A DNA stretch of 8,400 bases from CAYPZL01 sp964415045 (GTDB taxonomy: Bacteria > Planctomycetota > Phycisphaerae > Sedimentisphaerales > Anaerobacaceae): positions 1 to 8,400 of the forward strand of contig CAYPZL010000221.1 in NCBI GenBank assembly GCA_964415045.1, written 5' to 3'. The position numbers and the translations under genes are program-made. Under the pieces are notes generated by a model, which saw nothing but the letters and a program-made list of their open reading frames with translations, did no database searches and was not told where the DNA came from. Shown piece by piece: positions 1 through 8,255 of this stretch. Within the stretch, counting starts at the first letter, position 1, and each line of letters starts with the position of its first letter.

Positions 1-61
1 AGTTATCGACATCCAACCCCGGCCCCCTTGAGCCTATCTCGCGCTGTGGTATTAAGCTCCG

Positions 62-97
62 TCTTCAAGGAAATCAAACCAACGATTTCCTTGAAGA
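62..97. repeat. 14-bp perfect inverted repeat (hairpin) downstream of argF
   Basis: Arms at 62-75 (TCTTCAAGGAAATC) and 84-97 (its exact reverse complement) flank an 8-nt loop (76-83). Neither strand has a clear T-run after the stem, so it is not a textbook intrinsic terminator. It lies beyond the GC-rich hairpin that follows argF and could be a second terminator, an RNA-processing hairpin, or the end of a transcript from outside the window. The repeat is certain; its role is not. Confidence 0.7.
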
Positions 98-144
98 ATA
101 TAAGCCTAATCTCCATTTTGCAAAACTCTACTTAGGAACTCGAA

Positions 145-179
145 CGTAGCCGCGCGCCCGTGCGTGGCGCGCGGCTACG
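145..179 (-). terminator. Probable terminator hairpin after argF
   Basis: A 13-bp perfect GC-rich stem, 145-157 (CGTAGCCGCGCGC) with 167-179, encloses a 9-nt loop (158-166). Its inner edge lies 22 nt beyond the argF stop codon. Read on the minus strand, the stem is followed by a partly T-rich stretch (TTCGAGTTCC), weaker than a classic U-tract. The position at the end of the last gene of the arg cluster supports termination, probably of the whole argD-argF message. A factor-dependent or processing role cannot be excluded. Confidence 0.65.
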
Positions 180-201
180 ATTACGTTTTCACACCGATGG
201 C

Positions 202-1113
202 CTACGCCATCAGCTTTTTGAGCAGGGCGCGCTGGAAGTGGAGGCGGTTCTCGGCCTGGTCGAAGATGATCGAGTTGGGCGACTCGGCGACGTCGTCGGA
301 GATTTCGAAGCCGCGATAAGCGGGCAGGCAGTGCATGATCTTCGCGTGGTCGGGTGCGGCGGCGACCAGTTCGGCGTTGACCTCGAAGCCGGCGAAGTTC
401 TGGCGGCGTTTCTCCTTCTCCTCTTCCTGGCCCATGCTGACCCAGGTGTCGGTATAGATCACATCGGCGTCGGCGACGGCCCCACGCGGATCGTTGGTCT
501 GCACGAGACATTCGGCCGCAAAGCCGTTGGCCGTGTCGATCGACTCGGCGTCCAGTTCGTAGCCTGCCGGTGAGGCGACCACCATCTTCATTCCCAGCTT
601 GCCCGCCGCGAAGGCCAGCGAACGCGCGACGTTGTTGCCGTCCCCAACGAACGCGATCTTGATGCCCTCGATCCGACCGAGGTGTTCCTTGATGGTCAGG
701 ACGTCCGCCATCGCCTGGCAGGGGTGCGACCAGTCCGTCAGTGCGTTGATTACTGGTACGTCCGCATAGCGCGCCAGCTCGGTAGCCGATTGATGCTCGA
801 ACGTCCGCGCCATGATCCCATCGACATACCGGCTCAACACGCGGGCCATGTCCTTGATGGGCTCGCGCTTGCCGATGCCGCCGATGTCCTCGGGCTTGAC
901 GTAGATCGGATTGCCGCCCAGGTCGGTCATGGCAACCTGGAAGCTGATACGCGTCCGGAGGCTCGGTTTCTCGAAAAGCATGGCCAGGACCTTGCCGGCA
1001 AGGCACAGGTCGCGCCGGCCCGATTTGTACTGCGCTTTGAGCGAGCTGCTTTCGTCGAGCAGCTCGAGGAGTTGCTGCGTCGAACAATCACTGATAGCAA
1101 GGAAGTCTCTCAT
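202..1113 (-). CDS. argF: Ornithine carbamoyltransferase
   Basis: This cytoplasmic enzyme transfers the carbamoyl group of carbamoyl phosphate to ornithine, giving citrulline, step 6 of arginine synthesis. The 303-aa product has the usual family length and all signature motifs in order: the carbamoyl-phosphate loop SLRTR (51-55, the common variant of STRTR), HPCQ (130-133) followed by AD, the GDGNNVARS segment opening the ornithine-binding domain (157-165), the SMG loop (226-228) that closes over ornithine, and HCLP (261-264) with the cysteine that contacts ornithine. The SMG loop and HCLP together favour ornithine over aspartate or acetylated ornithine as acceptor. The ATG lies 3 nt after the argD stop, with only a weak purine-rich stretch ahead of it inside the argD end, so translation is probably coupled to argD. 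It is the last gene of the cluster and is followed by a strong hairpin. A catabolic OTC is possible in principle, but the argB-argD context argues for biosynthesis. Confidence 0.97.
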   Translation of the reverse strand: MRDFLAISDCSTQQLLELLDESSSLKAQYKSGRRDLCLAGKVLAMLFEKPSLRTRISFQVAMTDLGGNPIYVKPEDIGGIGKREPIKDMARVLSRYVDGIMARTFEHQSATELARYADVPVINALTDWSHPCQAMADVLTIKEHLGRIEGIKIAFVGDGNNVARSLAFAAGKLGMKMVVASPAGYELDAESIDTANGFAAECLVQTNDPRGAVADADVIYTDTWVSMGQEEEKEKRRQNFAGFEVNAELVAAAPDHAKIMHCLPAYRGFEISDDVAESPNSIIFDQAENRLHFQRALLKKLMA

Positions 1114-1116
1114 TTC

Positions 1117-2295
1117 TCAACTCTCGGATAATACGCTGTCGAAGATGTCGATTGCCTGATCGATCTGCTCTTGCGTGGCGATCATGGGCGGCATGAAACG
1201 AATCACAGAATCATGAGTGCAGTTGATCCTTAGGCCTTTTTCGAGGCACTTGCCGACGATCTCGGCGCCGGGCCGGGTCAGTTGAATGCCGATCATCAAG
1301 CCGATGCCGCGCACGTGGTCGATGACCGAGTGTTTCTCCTTGAGCGCGGCGAGCTTGTCCTGGGTGTACCGGCCGATCTCGGCGGCGTTTTGCAGCAGGT
1401 TGTCCTCTTCGATGGCTTCAATGGTGGCCACGCCGGCGGCGCAGGCGAGGCAGTTGCCGCCGAAGGTGGAGGCATGCTTGCCCGGCACGAGCGAGGCGGC
1501 GATCTCTTCGGTGGCCATCATGGCGCCGATGGCGACGCCACCGCCCAGGGCCTTGGCCATGGTGATGATGTCGGGCTGGACGTCGAAGTGCTGGTAGCCG
1601 AACCACTTGCCGGTCCGGCCGACGCCCGTCTGCACCTCGTCGAGAATCATCACTGCGCCGTTCTCGTCGCAGAGCCGCCGGATCGTTTGCAGGTATTCCG
1701 ACGTCGCGACATTGATGCCGCCCTCGCCCTGGATGGGCTCGACCATCACCGCCGCCACTTCGTCGGTAAACGCCGCCTCCAGCGCCGCGACGTCGTTGAA
1801 GGGGACGTAGACGAAGCCGGGCAGCAGGGGCAGGAAGCCCTCGTGATACTTGGGCTGGGCGGTGGCGGTGACGGTGGCGAAGGTCCGGCCGTGGAAGCTG
1901 CCTTCGGCCGTGATGAACTTGTATTTCCCCGGCGCCGTGTGCAGCCGGGCGAGCTTCAACGCCCCTTCGTTGGCTTCGGCGCCGCTGTTGCAAAAGAAGC
2001 ACTTGCCGCCGAAGGCCCGCTCGCTGAGCAGCTTGGCCAGCACGCCCTGCGGCTCGGAGTAGAACGTGTTGTCGATGTGGATCAGCTCGCCCACCTGCCG
2101 GCGGACGGCCTCGACCACCTTGGGATGACAGTGGCCGATTCCGCTGACGGCCCAGCCGGGGAACATGTCCAGGATCCGGTTGCCGTCGGCGTCCCAGAGC
2201 CAGCAGCCCTCGCCCTTGACCATGACCCGCGGCAGCCGCCCGTAGTTGGCGATCACGTAGTTGTCGAAAAGTTCAATGGTTTCTTGCGTTGTCAT
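1117..2295 (-). CDS. argD: Acetylornithine aminotransferase (class III PLP enzyme)
   Basis: Converts N-acetylglutamate semialdehyde and glutamate to N-acetylornithine and 2-oxoglutarate, step 4 of arginine synthesis, in the cytoplasm with PLP. The 392-aa product is full length for the family. Visible motifs are SGAEANE (104-110, PLP phosphate binding), SFHGR (133-137), EPIQGEGG (186-193), LDEVQTGVGRTG (218-229) with Asp219 that should bind the pyridine nitrogen, the Schiff-base Lys248 in MAKALGGG, and TFGGN (277-281). The ATG at 2295 has a good ribosome site on the minus strand (AGAGGA about 5 nt upstream). It is preceded by a 93-nt gap after argB and followed 3 nt later by argF. Related class III enzymes (succinylornithine, GABA or ornithine aminotransferases) share these motifs; the arg neighbours decide for ArgD. 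ArgD enzymes often also serve as DapC in lysine synthesis, which cannot be told from sequence. Confidence 0.96.
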   Translation of the reverse strand: MTTQETIELFDNYVIANYGRLPRVMVKGEGCWLWDADGNRILDMFPGWAVSGIGHCHPKVVEAVRRQVGELIHIDNTFYSEPQGVLAKLLSERAFGGKCFFCNSGAEANEGALKLARLHTAPGKYKFITAEGSFHGRTFATVTATAQPKYHEGFLPLLPGFVYVPFNDVAALEAAFTDEVAAVMVEPIQGEGGINVATSEYLQTIRRLCDENGAVMILDEVQTGVGRTGKWFGYQHFDVQPDIITMAKALGGGVAIGAMMATEEIAASLVPGKHASTFGGNCLACAAGVATIEAIEEDNLLQNAAEIGRYTQDKLAALKEKHSVIDHVRGIGLMIGIQLTRPGAEIVGKCLEKGLRINCTHDSVIRFMPPMIATQEQIDQAIDIFDSVLSES

Positions 2296-2388
2296 GATAA
2301 TCCTCTTGGTTTGATTTCGCTCAATTCACTGACAGTCACATCGTTGGCCGTGAAAGGGGGGCACCGTCGGGGCAAGCCGCGGCGCCCG

Positions 2389-3270
2389 TCATCTGCCCCG
2401 AATGATCTCCGTGCCGATTCCTCGGTCGGTGTAGATTTCGAGCAGGAGGGAATGGGCGATGCGGCCGTCGATGATGTGGGCCTTCCTGACCCCCGCCTCC
2501 AGCGCGATCAGACAGGCCTCGACCTTGGGGAACATCGCGTCGGTAATGATGCCGGCGTCGATCATCTCCTTGATCTGTGCCTCGTTCAGACTGGAGACCC
2601 AGCTCTCCGGGTCGTTGATGTCGCGGCGGATTCCGTGCGTGTCGCTGACGACGACGAACTTCTCGGCCCCGACGGCAGCGGCGACCTTGCCGGCGGCGCT
2701 GTCGGCGTTGACGTTGAGCTTGCCGCCCCCCTTATCCATCGCTACGGAAGCGATTACCGGGATCGTCCCGTCGCCGCACAACGTGGTAAGCAGCTTGCCG
2801 TTGACGTCGATGACCTTGCCGACGAAGCCTAAGTCCAGCTTGCGTCCCTCCGGACCGGGAAGTCGCAGCGTTTCGGCCAGCAGCACACAACTGCTGAGCG
2901 AATGCAGGCCCATCACGTTGCAGCCGAGCTCTTCGAGCACCTGGCAGATCGGCTCGTTGACCTGCTTGACCAGCGTGTGCTCGACGATGTTGAGCGTGCG
3001 CCGGTCCGTGTAGCGCCGGCCCTGAACCCAGACCGGCTCCAGACCCGCTTCGTTCATCGCGCGGGTGATGGCTTTGCCCCCGCCGTGTACGATGATCGGG
3101 CGCATGCCGACGGTGGCCATAAAGGCCACGTCGGTCAGTAGATTGCGCTGGGCTTGGGGGTCGTCCAGGACGCTGCCGCCTAACTTGACCACCACGATGC
3201 GACCGCGAAAACCCCGGATATACTCCATCGCCTCAATCAGCGACCGGGCTTTGGCAATAGCTTCTTGCAC
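2389..3270 (-). CDS. argB: N-acetylglutamate kinase
   Basis: Phosphorylates the gamma-carboxyl of N-acetyl-L-glutamate with ATP, step 2 and usually the controlled step of arginine synthesis. The 293-aa product is an amino-acid-kinase fold protein with KLGGS (29-33, ATP phosphate lysine Lys29), HGGGK (62-66, substrate glycine loop), GRRYTD (84-89), LNVNADSAAG (185-194) and the C-terminal LLEIYTDRGIGTEI. The start chosen is GTG at 3270 because AGGAG lies 8 nt upstream; the frame stays open further upstream to 3582, but that part overlaps dcd antisense-frame sequence and has no homology. Ahead of KLGGS is a helix-like stretch of about 22 residues (KARSLIEAMEYIRGFRG), the arrangement seen in hexameric, arginine-inhibited NAGKs such as those of Thermotoga and Pseudomonas. 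This enzyme is therefore probably feedback-inhibited by arginine, by inference from the family. A candidate promoter lies in the 92-nt gap after dcd. Confidence 0.96.
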   Translation of the reverse strand: MQEAIAKARSLIEAMEYIRGFRGRIVVVKLGGSVLDDPQAQRNLLTDVAFMATVGMRPIIVHGGGKAITRAMNEAGLEPVWVQGRRYTDRRTLNIVEHTLVKQVNEPICQVLEELGCNVMGLHSLSSCVLLAETLRLPGPEGRKLDLGFVGKVIDVNGKLLTTLCGDGTIPVIASVAMDKGGGKLNVNADSAAGKVAAAVGAEKFVVVSDTHGIRRDINDPESWVSSLNEAQIKEMIDAGIITDAMFPKVEACLIALEAGVRKAHIIDGRIAHSLLLEIYTDRGIGTEIIRGR

Positions 3271-3309
3271 GCACAGAACTCCTGAAATTGCCGCTCGACG
3301 AAACCGATG

Positions 3310-3338
3310 AAAGTATGATGCCCCGTCTGCCAAGTCAA
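3310..3338 (-). promoter_or_regulatory. Candidate sigma-70-type promoter for argB
   Basis: On the minus strand a -35-like TTGACT (3333-3338, 5 of 6 matches to TTGACA) is separated by 17 nt from a weak -10-like TACTTT (3310-3315). Transcription would start near 3303, giving a leader of about 33 nt that contains the argB AGGAG. It lies wholly in the gap between dcd and argB, so arg genes may be transcribed independently of dcd. No ArgR-type operator palindrome was seen nearby. Prediction by eye only. Confidence 0.4.
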
Positions 3339-3362
3339 GCGAAATCGCCGCCGGATCGCAAA

Positions 3363-3947
3363 TTATGTGGCGCCTTCGGGGGTGGACTGGTCCTGGAAGG
3401 CGCTGGGGTTGGGGAAGACCTCGCCTCGGACCTCCTCGACGATGAGCTGGGCGATTCGCATGCGGGGGCGCAGGACGAAGGTCATGGGTCCGAGGTTGAT
3501 GATCTCGAGCGTCAGCGGCCCGGCCCAGCCGGGATGGACGGTCGGCGCGGTGAAATGGACCATCAGGCCGCAGCGGGCCCAACTGCTCTTGCCCTCGATG
3601 CGGGCGGCTAAGTGCGGCGTGCCCTTGTCCGTCGGCAATTCGATTCGTTCCAGTGTCCGGCCCAGGATGAGCTGGTGAGGCTGGAGCGCGTACGGGGCCT
3701 CGTCGGTCAGCGTGTGTTTCTGCGAGTGCTGCGCGATCACCTGCGAGAGCGTCTCGGGCTCAGTCACGTCGTAATGATAGGGCCCACTCTGCGGCACCGT
3801 GATCTCCTCGTGCAGCCGCACGTCCACCGCATGCGTATCGTAGGGGCAATACTTCCCCGCCTCCGGCCGCCGAGGCAGCGGTTCCGGCGAAATCACCAAC
3901 CGCCCCTCATCCAACGCCCGCTGAATCTCAATATTCGACAGAATCAC
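3363..3947 (-). CDS. dcd: dCTP deaminase (Dcd family)
   Basis: Deaminates dCTP to dUTP, feeding dTTP synthesis; some family members also hydrolyse dUTP to dUMP, and this sequence alone does not say which type it is. The 194-aa product matches the trimeric dUTPase-like fold: N-terminal ILSNIEIQRAL, then AVDVRL (40-45, for the usual SVDLRLG), EGKSSWAR (118-125, the phosphate and substrate loop), TAPTVHPGW (133-141) and TLE with Glu148 in the place of the catalytic glutamate of Dcd. It ends in FQDQSTPEG, like the FxGQxxPEG tails of many Dcd proteins. Two GTG starts are possible. GTG at 3947 (VILSN...) is preferred because AAGG lies 8 nt upstream and family members begin MILSD or similar; GTG at 3956 would add three residues and has no properly spaced site. 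dcd is the first gene of the minus-strand block and is not functionally linked to arginine synthesis, so it may only share transcription. Confidence 0.9.
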   Translation of the reverse strand: MILSNIEIQRALDEGRLVISPEPLPRRPEAGKYCPYDTHAVDVRLHEEITVPQSGPYHYDVTEPETLSQVIAQHSQKHTLTDEAPYALQPHQLILGRTLERIELPTDKGTPHLAARIEGKSSWARCGLMVHFTAPTVHPGWAGPLTLEIINLGPMTFVLRPRMRIAQLIVEEVRGEVFPNPSAFQDQSTPEGAT

Positions 3948-3992
3948 GTCGTACACCTTACCTGAGCACCACTTGCCCACGATACGGCGCAG

Positions 3993-4022
3993 AGTATACA
4001 CCCCCTCAATCCATCGTGCCAG
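3993..4022 (-). promoter_or_regulatory. Candidate promoter for dcd
   Basis: On the minus strand a -10-like TATACT (3993-3998, 5 of 6) is preceded by an 18-nt spacer and a weak -35-like CTGGCA (4017-4022, 4 of 6). The predicted start near 3986 gives a leader of about 40 nt before the GTG at 3947. The good -10 and sensible distance support it; the -35 is weak. Confidence 0.4.
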
Positions 4023-4032
4023 AAATGGATTG
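4007..4032. repeat. 8-bp inverted repeat over the dcd promoter -35 region
   Basis: CAATCCAT (4007-4014) and ATGGATTG (4025-4032) are perfect reverse complements separated by 10 nt. The candidate -35 element of dcd (4017-4022) lies between the arms, the geometry of an operator for a dimeric regulator. An 8-bp repeat can arise by chance, and it does not resemble an ArgR, LexA or Fur site. Confidence 0.35.
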
Positions 4033-4259
4033 GCGACGGTTGTTTGCCGTTGCCGACCCGATAGCCGGCTCGGTGTTATCGCAACGACTACCGACCGGCA
4101 GGAGAGAGTCAAATGCGAGCCCGGCCCGGCGTCAGGGAGCAACCGCCGCCTCTTGGCCCAAAATCCGATTGGAAGGGCTCGGGTCTTAGCTTTCCAAGAA
4201 CATCCGGCGACGAAGAATTGTGCCGGACGGGGGCGAACCGGGTGGGTGGGATCGCGTAC

Positions 4260-4274
4260 TCGTAATGATTCTTA
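4260..4274. promoter_or_regulatory. Fur/PerR-box-like palindrome
   Basis: The 15-nt TCGTAATGATTCTTA matches the 7-1-7 PerR box TTATAATnATTATAA at 10 of 14 defined positions, including the whole central AAT-n-ATT core. It ends 16 nt before the ATG of the perR relic and just upstream of its ribosome site, where an autoregulatory PerR operator would sit. It is AT-rich in a GC-rich surrounding, which adds weight. Whether anything still binds it is unknown, since the adjacent regulator is broken. Confidence 0.45.
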
Positions 4275-4290
4275 TTTGGTTGAGGTGTGC

Positions 4291-4743
4291 ATGGCGGTAT
4301 CGAAGGCAGAGCTGCGGCGGCGCATGGCGCGCTTTACCGGGACATGTCAGTAGAATGGGCTGAAGCTGACGCACCAGCGGAGGGAGGTTTTTCGCGAATT
4401 GGCCGGCACCGATACGCACCCCGACGCGTAAACGATCTACCAGGCCGATCGCAAGCGGGTGCCCGCCATTTCACGCGATGCCGTGTACCGCACGCTGGCG
4501 ACGTTGGAAGAGCAGGGCCTGGTCCGCAAGGCCGAGATCCTCGCCGGCAGGGGGAGGTACGACGCCAACGTGGATCGGCACCACCACTTCGTCTGCACGG
4601 AGTGTGGGCTGGTGCGCGATTTCACCTGCGAAGCGATGGACCATTTGGCCATCCCGCGGGCCGTCGCGTCGCTGGGTCGGGTGCATTTCTCGCACGTGCA
4701 ATTTCGAGGGCTCTGTGCGGCTTGTGCCGGCGGTGAGCGTTAG
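4291..4743 (+). pseudogene. perR: Broken PerR-type Fur-family regulator (two in-frame stops)
   Basis: Read through, the frame gives 150 codons, normal Fur-family length, with stops only at codon 21 (TAG, 4351-4353) and codon 47 (TAA, 4429-4431). No indel is needed to align it to the family. The HTH region around KLTHQRREVF and the recognition helix SRDAVYRTLATLEEQGLV (61-78) are recognisable. The C-terminal dimerisation domain keeps two structural-zinc pairs, CTEC (102-105) and CAAC (142-145). All five PerR regulatory metal ligands seem present: His43, Asp91, His97, His99 and Asp110. Aspartate rather than glutamate at the last position favours PerR (peroxide sensing) over Fur or Zur. GAGGTG upstream of ATG 4291 is a good ribosome site. 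The next gene is katG, a classic PerR target. Each stop is one substitution from a family-typical Glu codon. A GTG at 4459 could start a 94-aa fragment lacking most of the DNA-binding domain. Loss of function is inferred; readthrough or sequencing error is less likely. Confidence 0.87.
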
Positions 4744-4789
4744 ACAACCAGTAGCGAAGGCGGTTTAAGGCCGTGCGTGCATCGGATTA

Positions 4790-4817
4790 TTTACGAAGTA
4801 GGATAGCTTTGTATGAA
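4790..4817 (+). promoter_or_regulatory. Weak candidate promoter for katG
   Basis: In the 107-nt gap after the perR relic, TTTACG (4790-4795) and TATGAA (4812-4817) are spaced by 16 nt, each 4 of 6 matches to the -35 and -10 consensus. The stretch is AT-rich compared with its surroundings. I see no PerR box here, so katG could equally be transcribed from upstream of the relic. Confidence 0.28.
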
Positions 4818-4850
4818 AGAAAAAATCTGATAGCGAAAGGAGGCAATCTC

Positions 4851-7061
<2,211 letters not shown>

Positions 7062-7171
7062 TCCTGGCAACAGAGTCCGCGAAATCGGCAGACTCAATGC
7101 CATACCCAGGGCGAACGCGGCAAAGCCACCTCGGCCTGACCATGACACCATCAAGCCATTAACTCATTAGT

Positions 7172-7199
7172 CGGCCCGGGCAAATCACAGCCCGGGCCG
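7172..7199. terminator. Hairpin between convergent katG and parA, likely bidirectional terminator
   Basis: A 10-bp perfect stem CGGCCCGGGC (7172-7181) pairs with GCCCGGGCCG (7190-7199) around an 8-nt loop. It lies about 110 nt after the katG stop and about 60 nt after the parA stop on the other strand, the usual place for a shared terminator of convergent genes. Neither side has a clear T-run, so termination strength is uncertain. The rest of the 197-nt gap shows no gene. Confidence 0.6.
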
Positions 7200-7258
7200 G
7201 TTACTGTGCTGCAAGTGGTTTTGCGCTGGACATCAAAGGACTAAACGAGATACGCGGC

Positions 7259-8255
7259 CTATGGCAATGCCAAGCCGGCCTTCTCTGCAATGGACCGTGT
7301 CAGGTCCAGGAAGTCGCGGTAGGCGTCCTGCACCGCGTAGGTATGAGCTCCCAATGCCCCATCAGCCGGCTTCAGGTGAAAAATGGGTTTGTGGGCTTCT
7401 TGTGCCATGGGCATCAGACTGCGATAGTGCTTCAGCGTCGCGAAGCAATGACGATCCTCGTTGACTGCCGGAACTTCAGGACTGTTCTGATCGAGAACAT
7501 ATTGCTGGTAGGTCGATGGAATTCGGGCGATCCATTTATCATACGATTTGACCGGTCGATCGCGCCGAACGGAATGCTGCATGACAATGTAGCCCATGGG
7601 CTGCATCTGTCCTTCCGGAAGAGACAGACTCGAATCGGGGTTTTTGGGCCGCCGCTCTGACCATCCGCGTCGCCATTCGCGCAACGTGGGCCCCAAATTG
7701 CGCAGACCCTGGAGCGAGAAGAGGTCCGGGCCCAACGGGATGACCACATAATCGGAGGCAATGAGCGCCGCACGATTGATCGCTCCCAAATTCGGCCCGA
7801 GATCTATCAAGACGACGTCCGCTTGATGGAGACCGGCCCCCCTCTGTAGAACTCGCCAGAAAGCAGAGATGACACGGAAAGCTCTTTCGTCTCCATCCAA
7901 GCACTTGGGCCATACCTGGGACAGATCATCCTCGAACTCAGATAAGGCCATGTCCCCTGGAATCAATCCAAGGCTTTCATCGATTGACTCGACCAGCGGG
8001 TCCTCAACATCGCCCACACCACGTTTCAGCGGGCGAACGGCTCCGTAGACCGTGGCAGGGTGCTTGTCTTCCGGCCACAGCGACTCCAGACGGTCCTCAT
8101 CAAGGAAAGCGGCGGAAAGATTCCCTTGCGGATCGAGATCGGCAGCCACAACCTGCATTCCCATATCCGCCATCATCCAGGCCACATGGTAGACGAGCGA
8201 GGTCTTGCCGACCCCCCCCCTTGTTGTTGAAGAAGGCAATGGTTTTTGTGCTCAT
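7259..8255 (-). CDS. ParA/Soj-family ATPase, frameshifted at Walker A
   Basis: ParA-type P-loop ATPases position DNA or protein cargo or act as regulators; no cognate parB or parS site is visible, so the cargo is unknown. Removing one G from the 9-G run at 8212-8220 gives a 331-aa protein that starts FFNNKGGVGKT, with the deviant Walker A KGGVGKT at 12-18, DLDPQGN (39-45), and Walker B VVLIDLGPN (147-155, Asp151) followed by GAINRAALIASDYVVIP. This is longer than minimal Soj proteins (about 250 aa), with extra sequence between the A' and B motifs and a C-terminal region rich in conserved-looking residues (HYRSLMPMAQEAHKP). As written, the frame from ATG 8255 ends after 51 codons (stop 8100-8102). 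The ATG has AAGGAA about 7 nt upstream and overlaps the stop of the preceding gene. A TTG at 8239 in the downstream frame would yield RGGVGKT without a ribosome site and without the signature lysine. The indel may be a sequencing error, a phase-variable tract or a real inactivation. Confidence 0.85.
8212..8220. repeat. Nine-base G/C homopolymer inside the ParA Walker A codons
   Basis: Nine C on the plus strand (G on the coding strand) start at the last base of the Walker A Lys12 codon. Eight are needed to read KGGVGKT; nine shift the frame. It is the longest single-base run I noticed in the window and is the type of tract prone to both slippage and base-calling error. Confidence 0.9.

Larger units (their letters stand above)
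3957..4290. other. Divergent intergenic region between dcd and the perR relic
   Basis: About 330 nt with no convincing gene on either strand. The frame upstream of the perR relic is open from 3973 but its translation looks random and lacks a ribosome site. The region holds a candidate dcd promoter on the minus strand, an 8-bp inverted repeat overlapping it, and a Fur/PerR-box-like palindrome with a ribosome site (GAGGTG, 4282-4287) serving the ATG at 4291. The remaining part, about 4040-4250, shows nothing I can name. Confidence 0.6.

Noticed and set aside
128..1087. Minus-strand open frame overlapping argF in another frame
   Set aside because: Arginine-rich, frame-shifted copy of argF sequence; argF itself has every family motif.
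2368..2400. 7-bp stem with a 19-nt loop at the argB stop, considered as a terminator
   Set aside because: The loop is long, the stem overlaps argB codons and no T-run follows; too weak to call.
1282..2832. Long plus-strand open frame (516 codons) across argD and argB
   Set aside because: It is antisense to two genes with clear motifs; its translation is low-complexity (G, D, V, L rich) and typical of a GC-rich shadow frame.
4773..4850. Upstream GTG start that would lengthen KatG by 26 residues
   Set aside because: It lacks a ribosome site, whereas AAAGGAGG precedes ATG 4851 and the protein from there has the standard KatG start.
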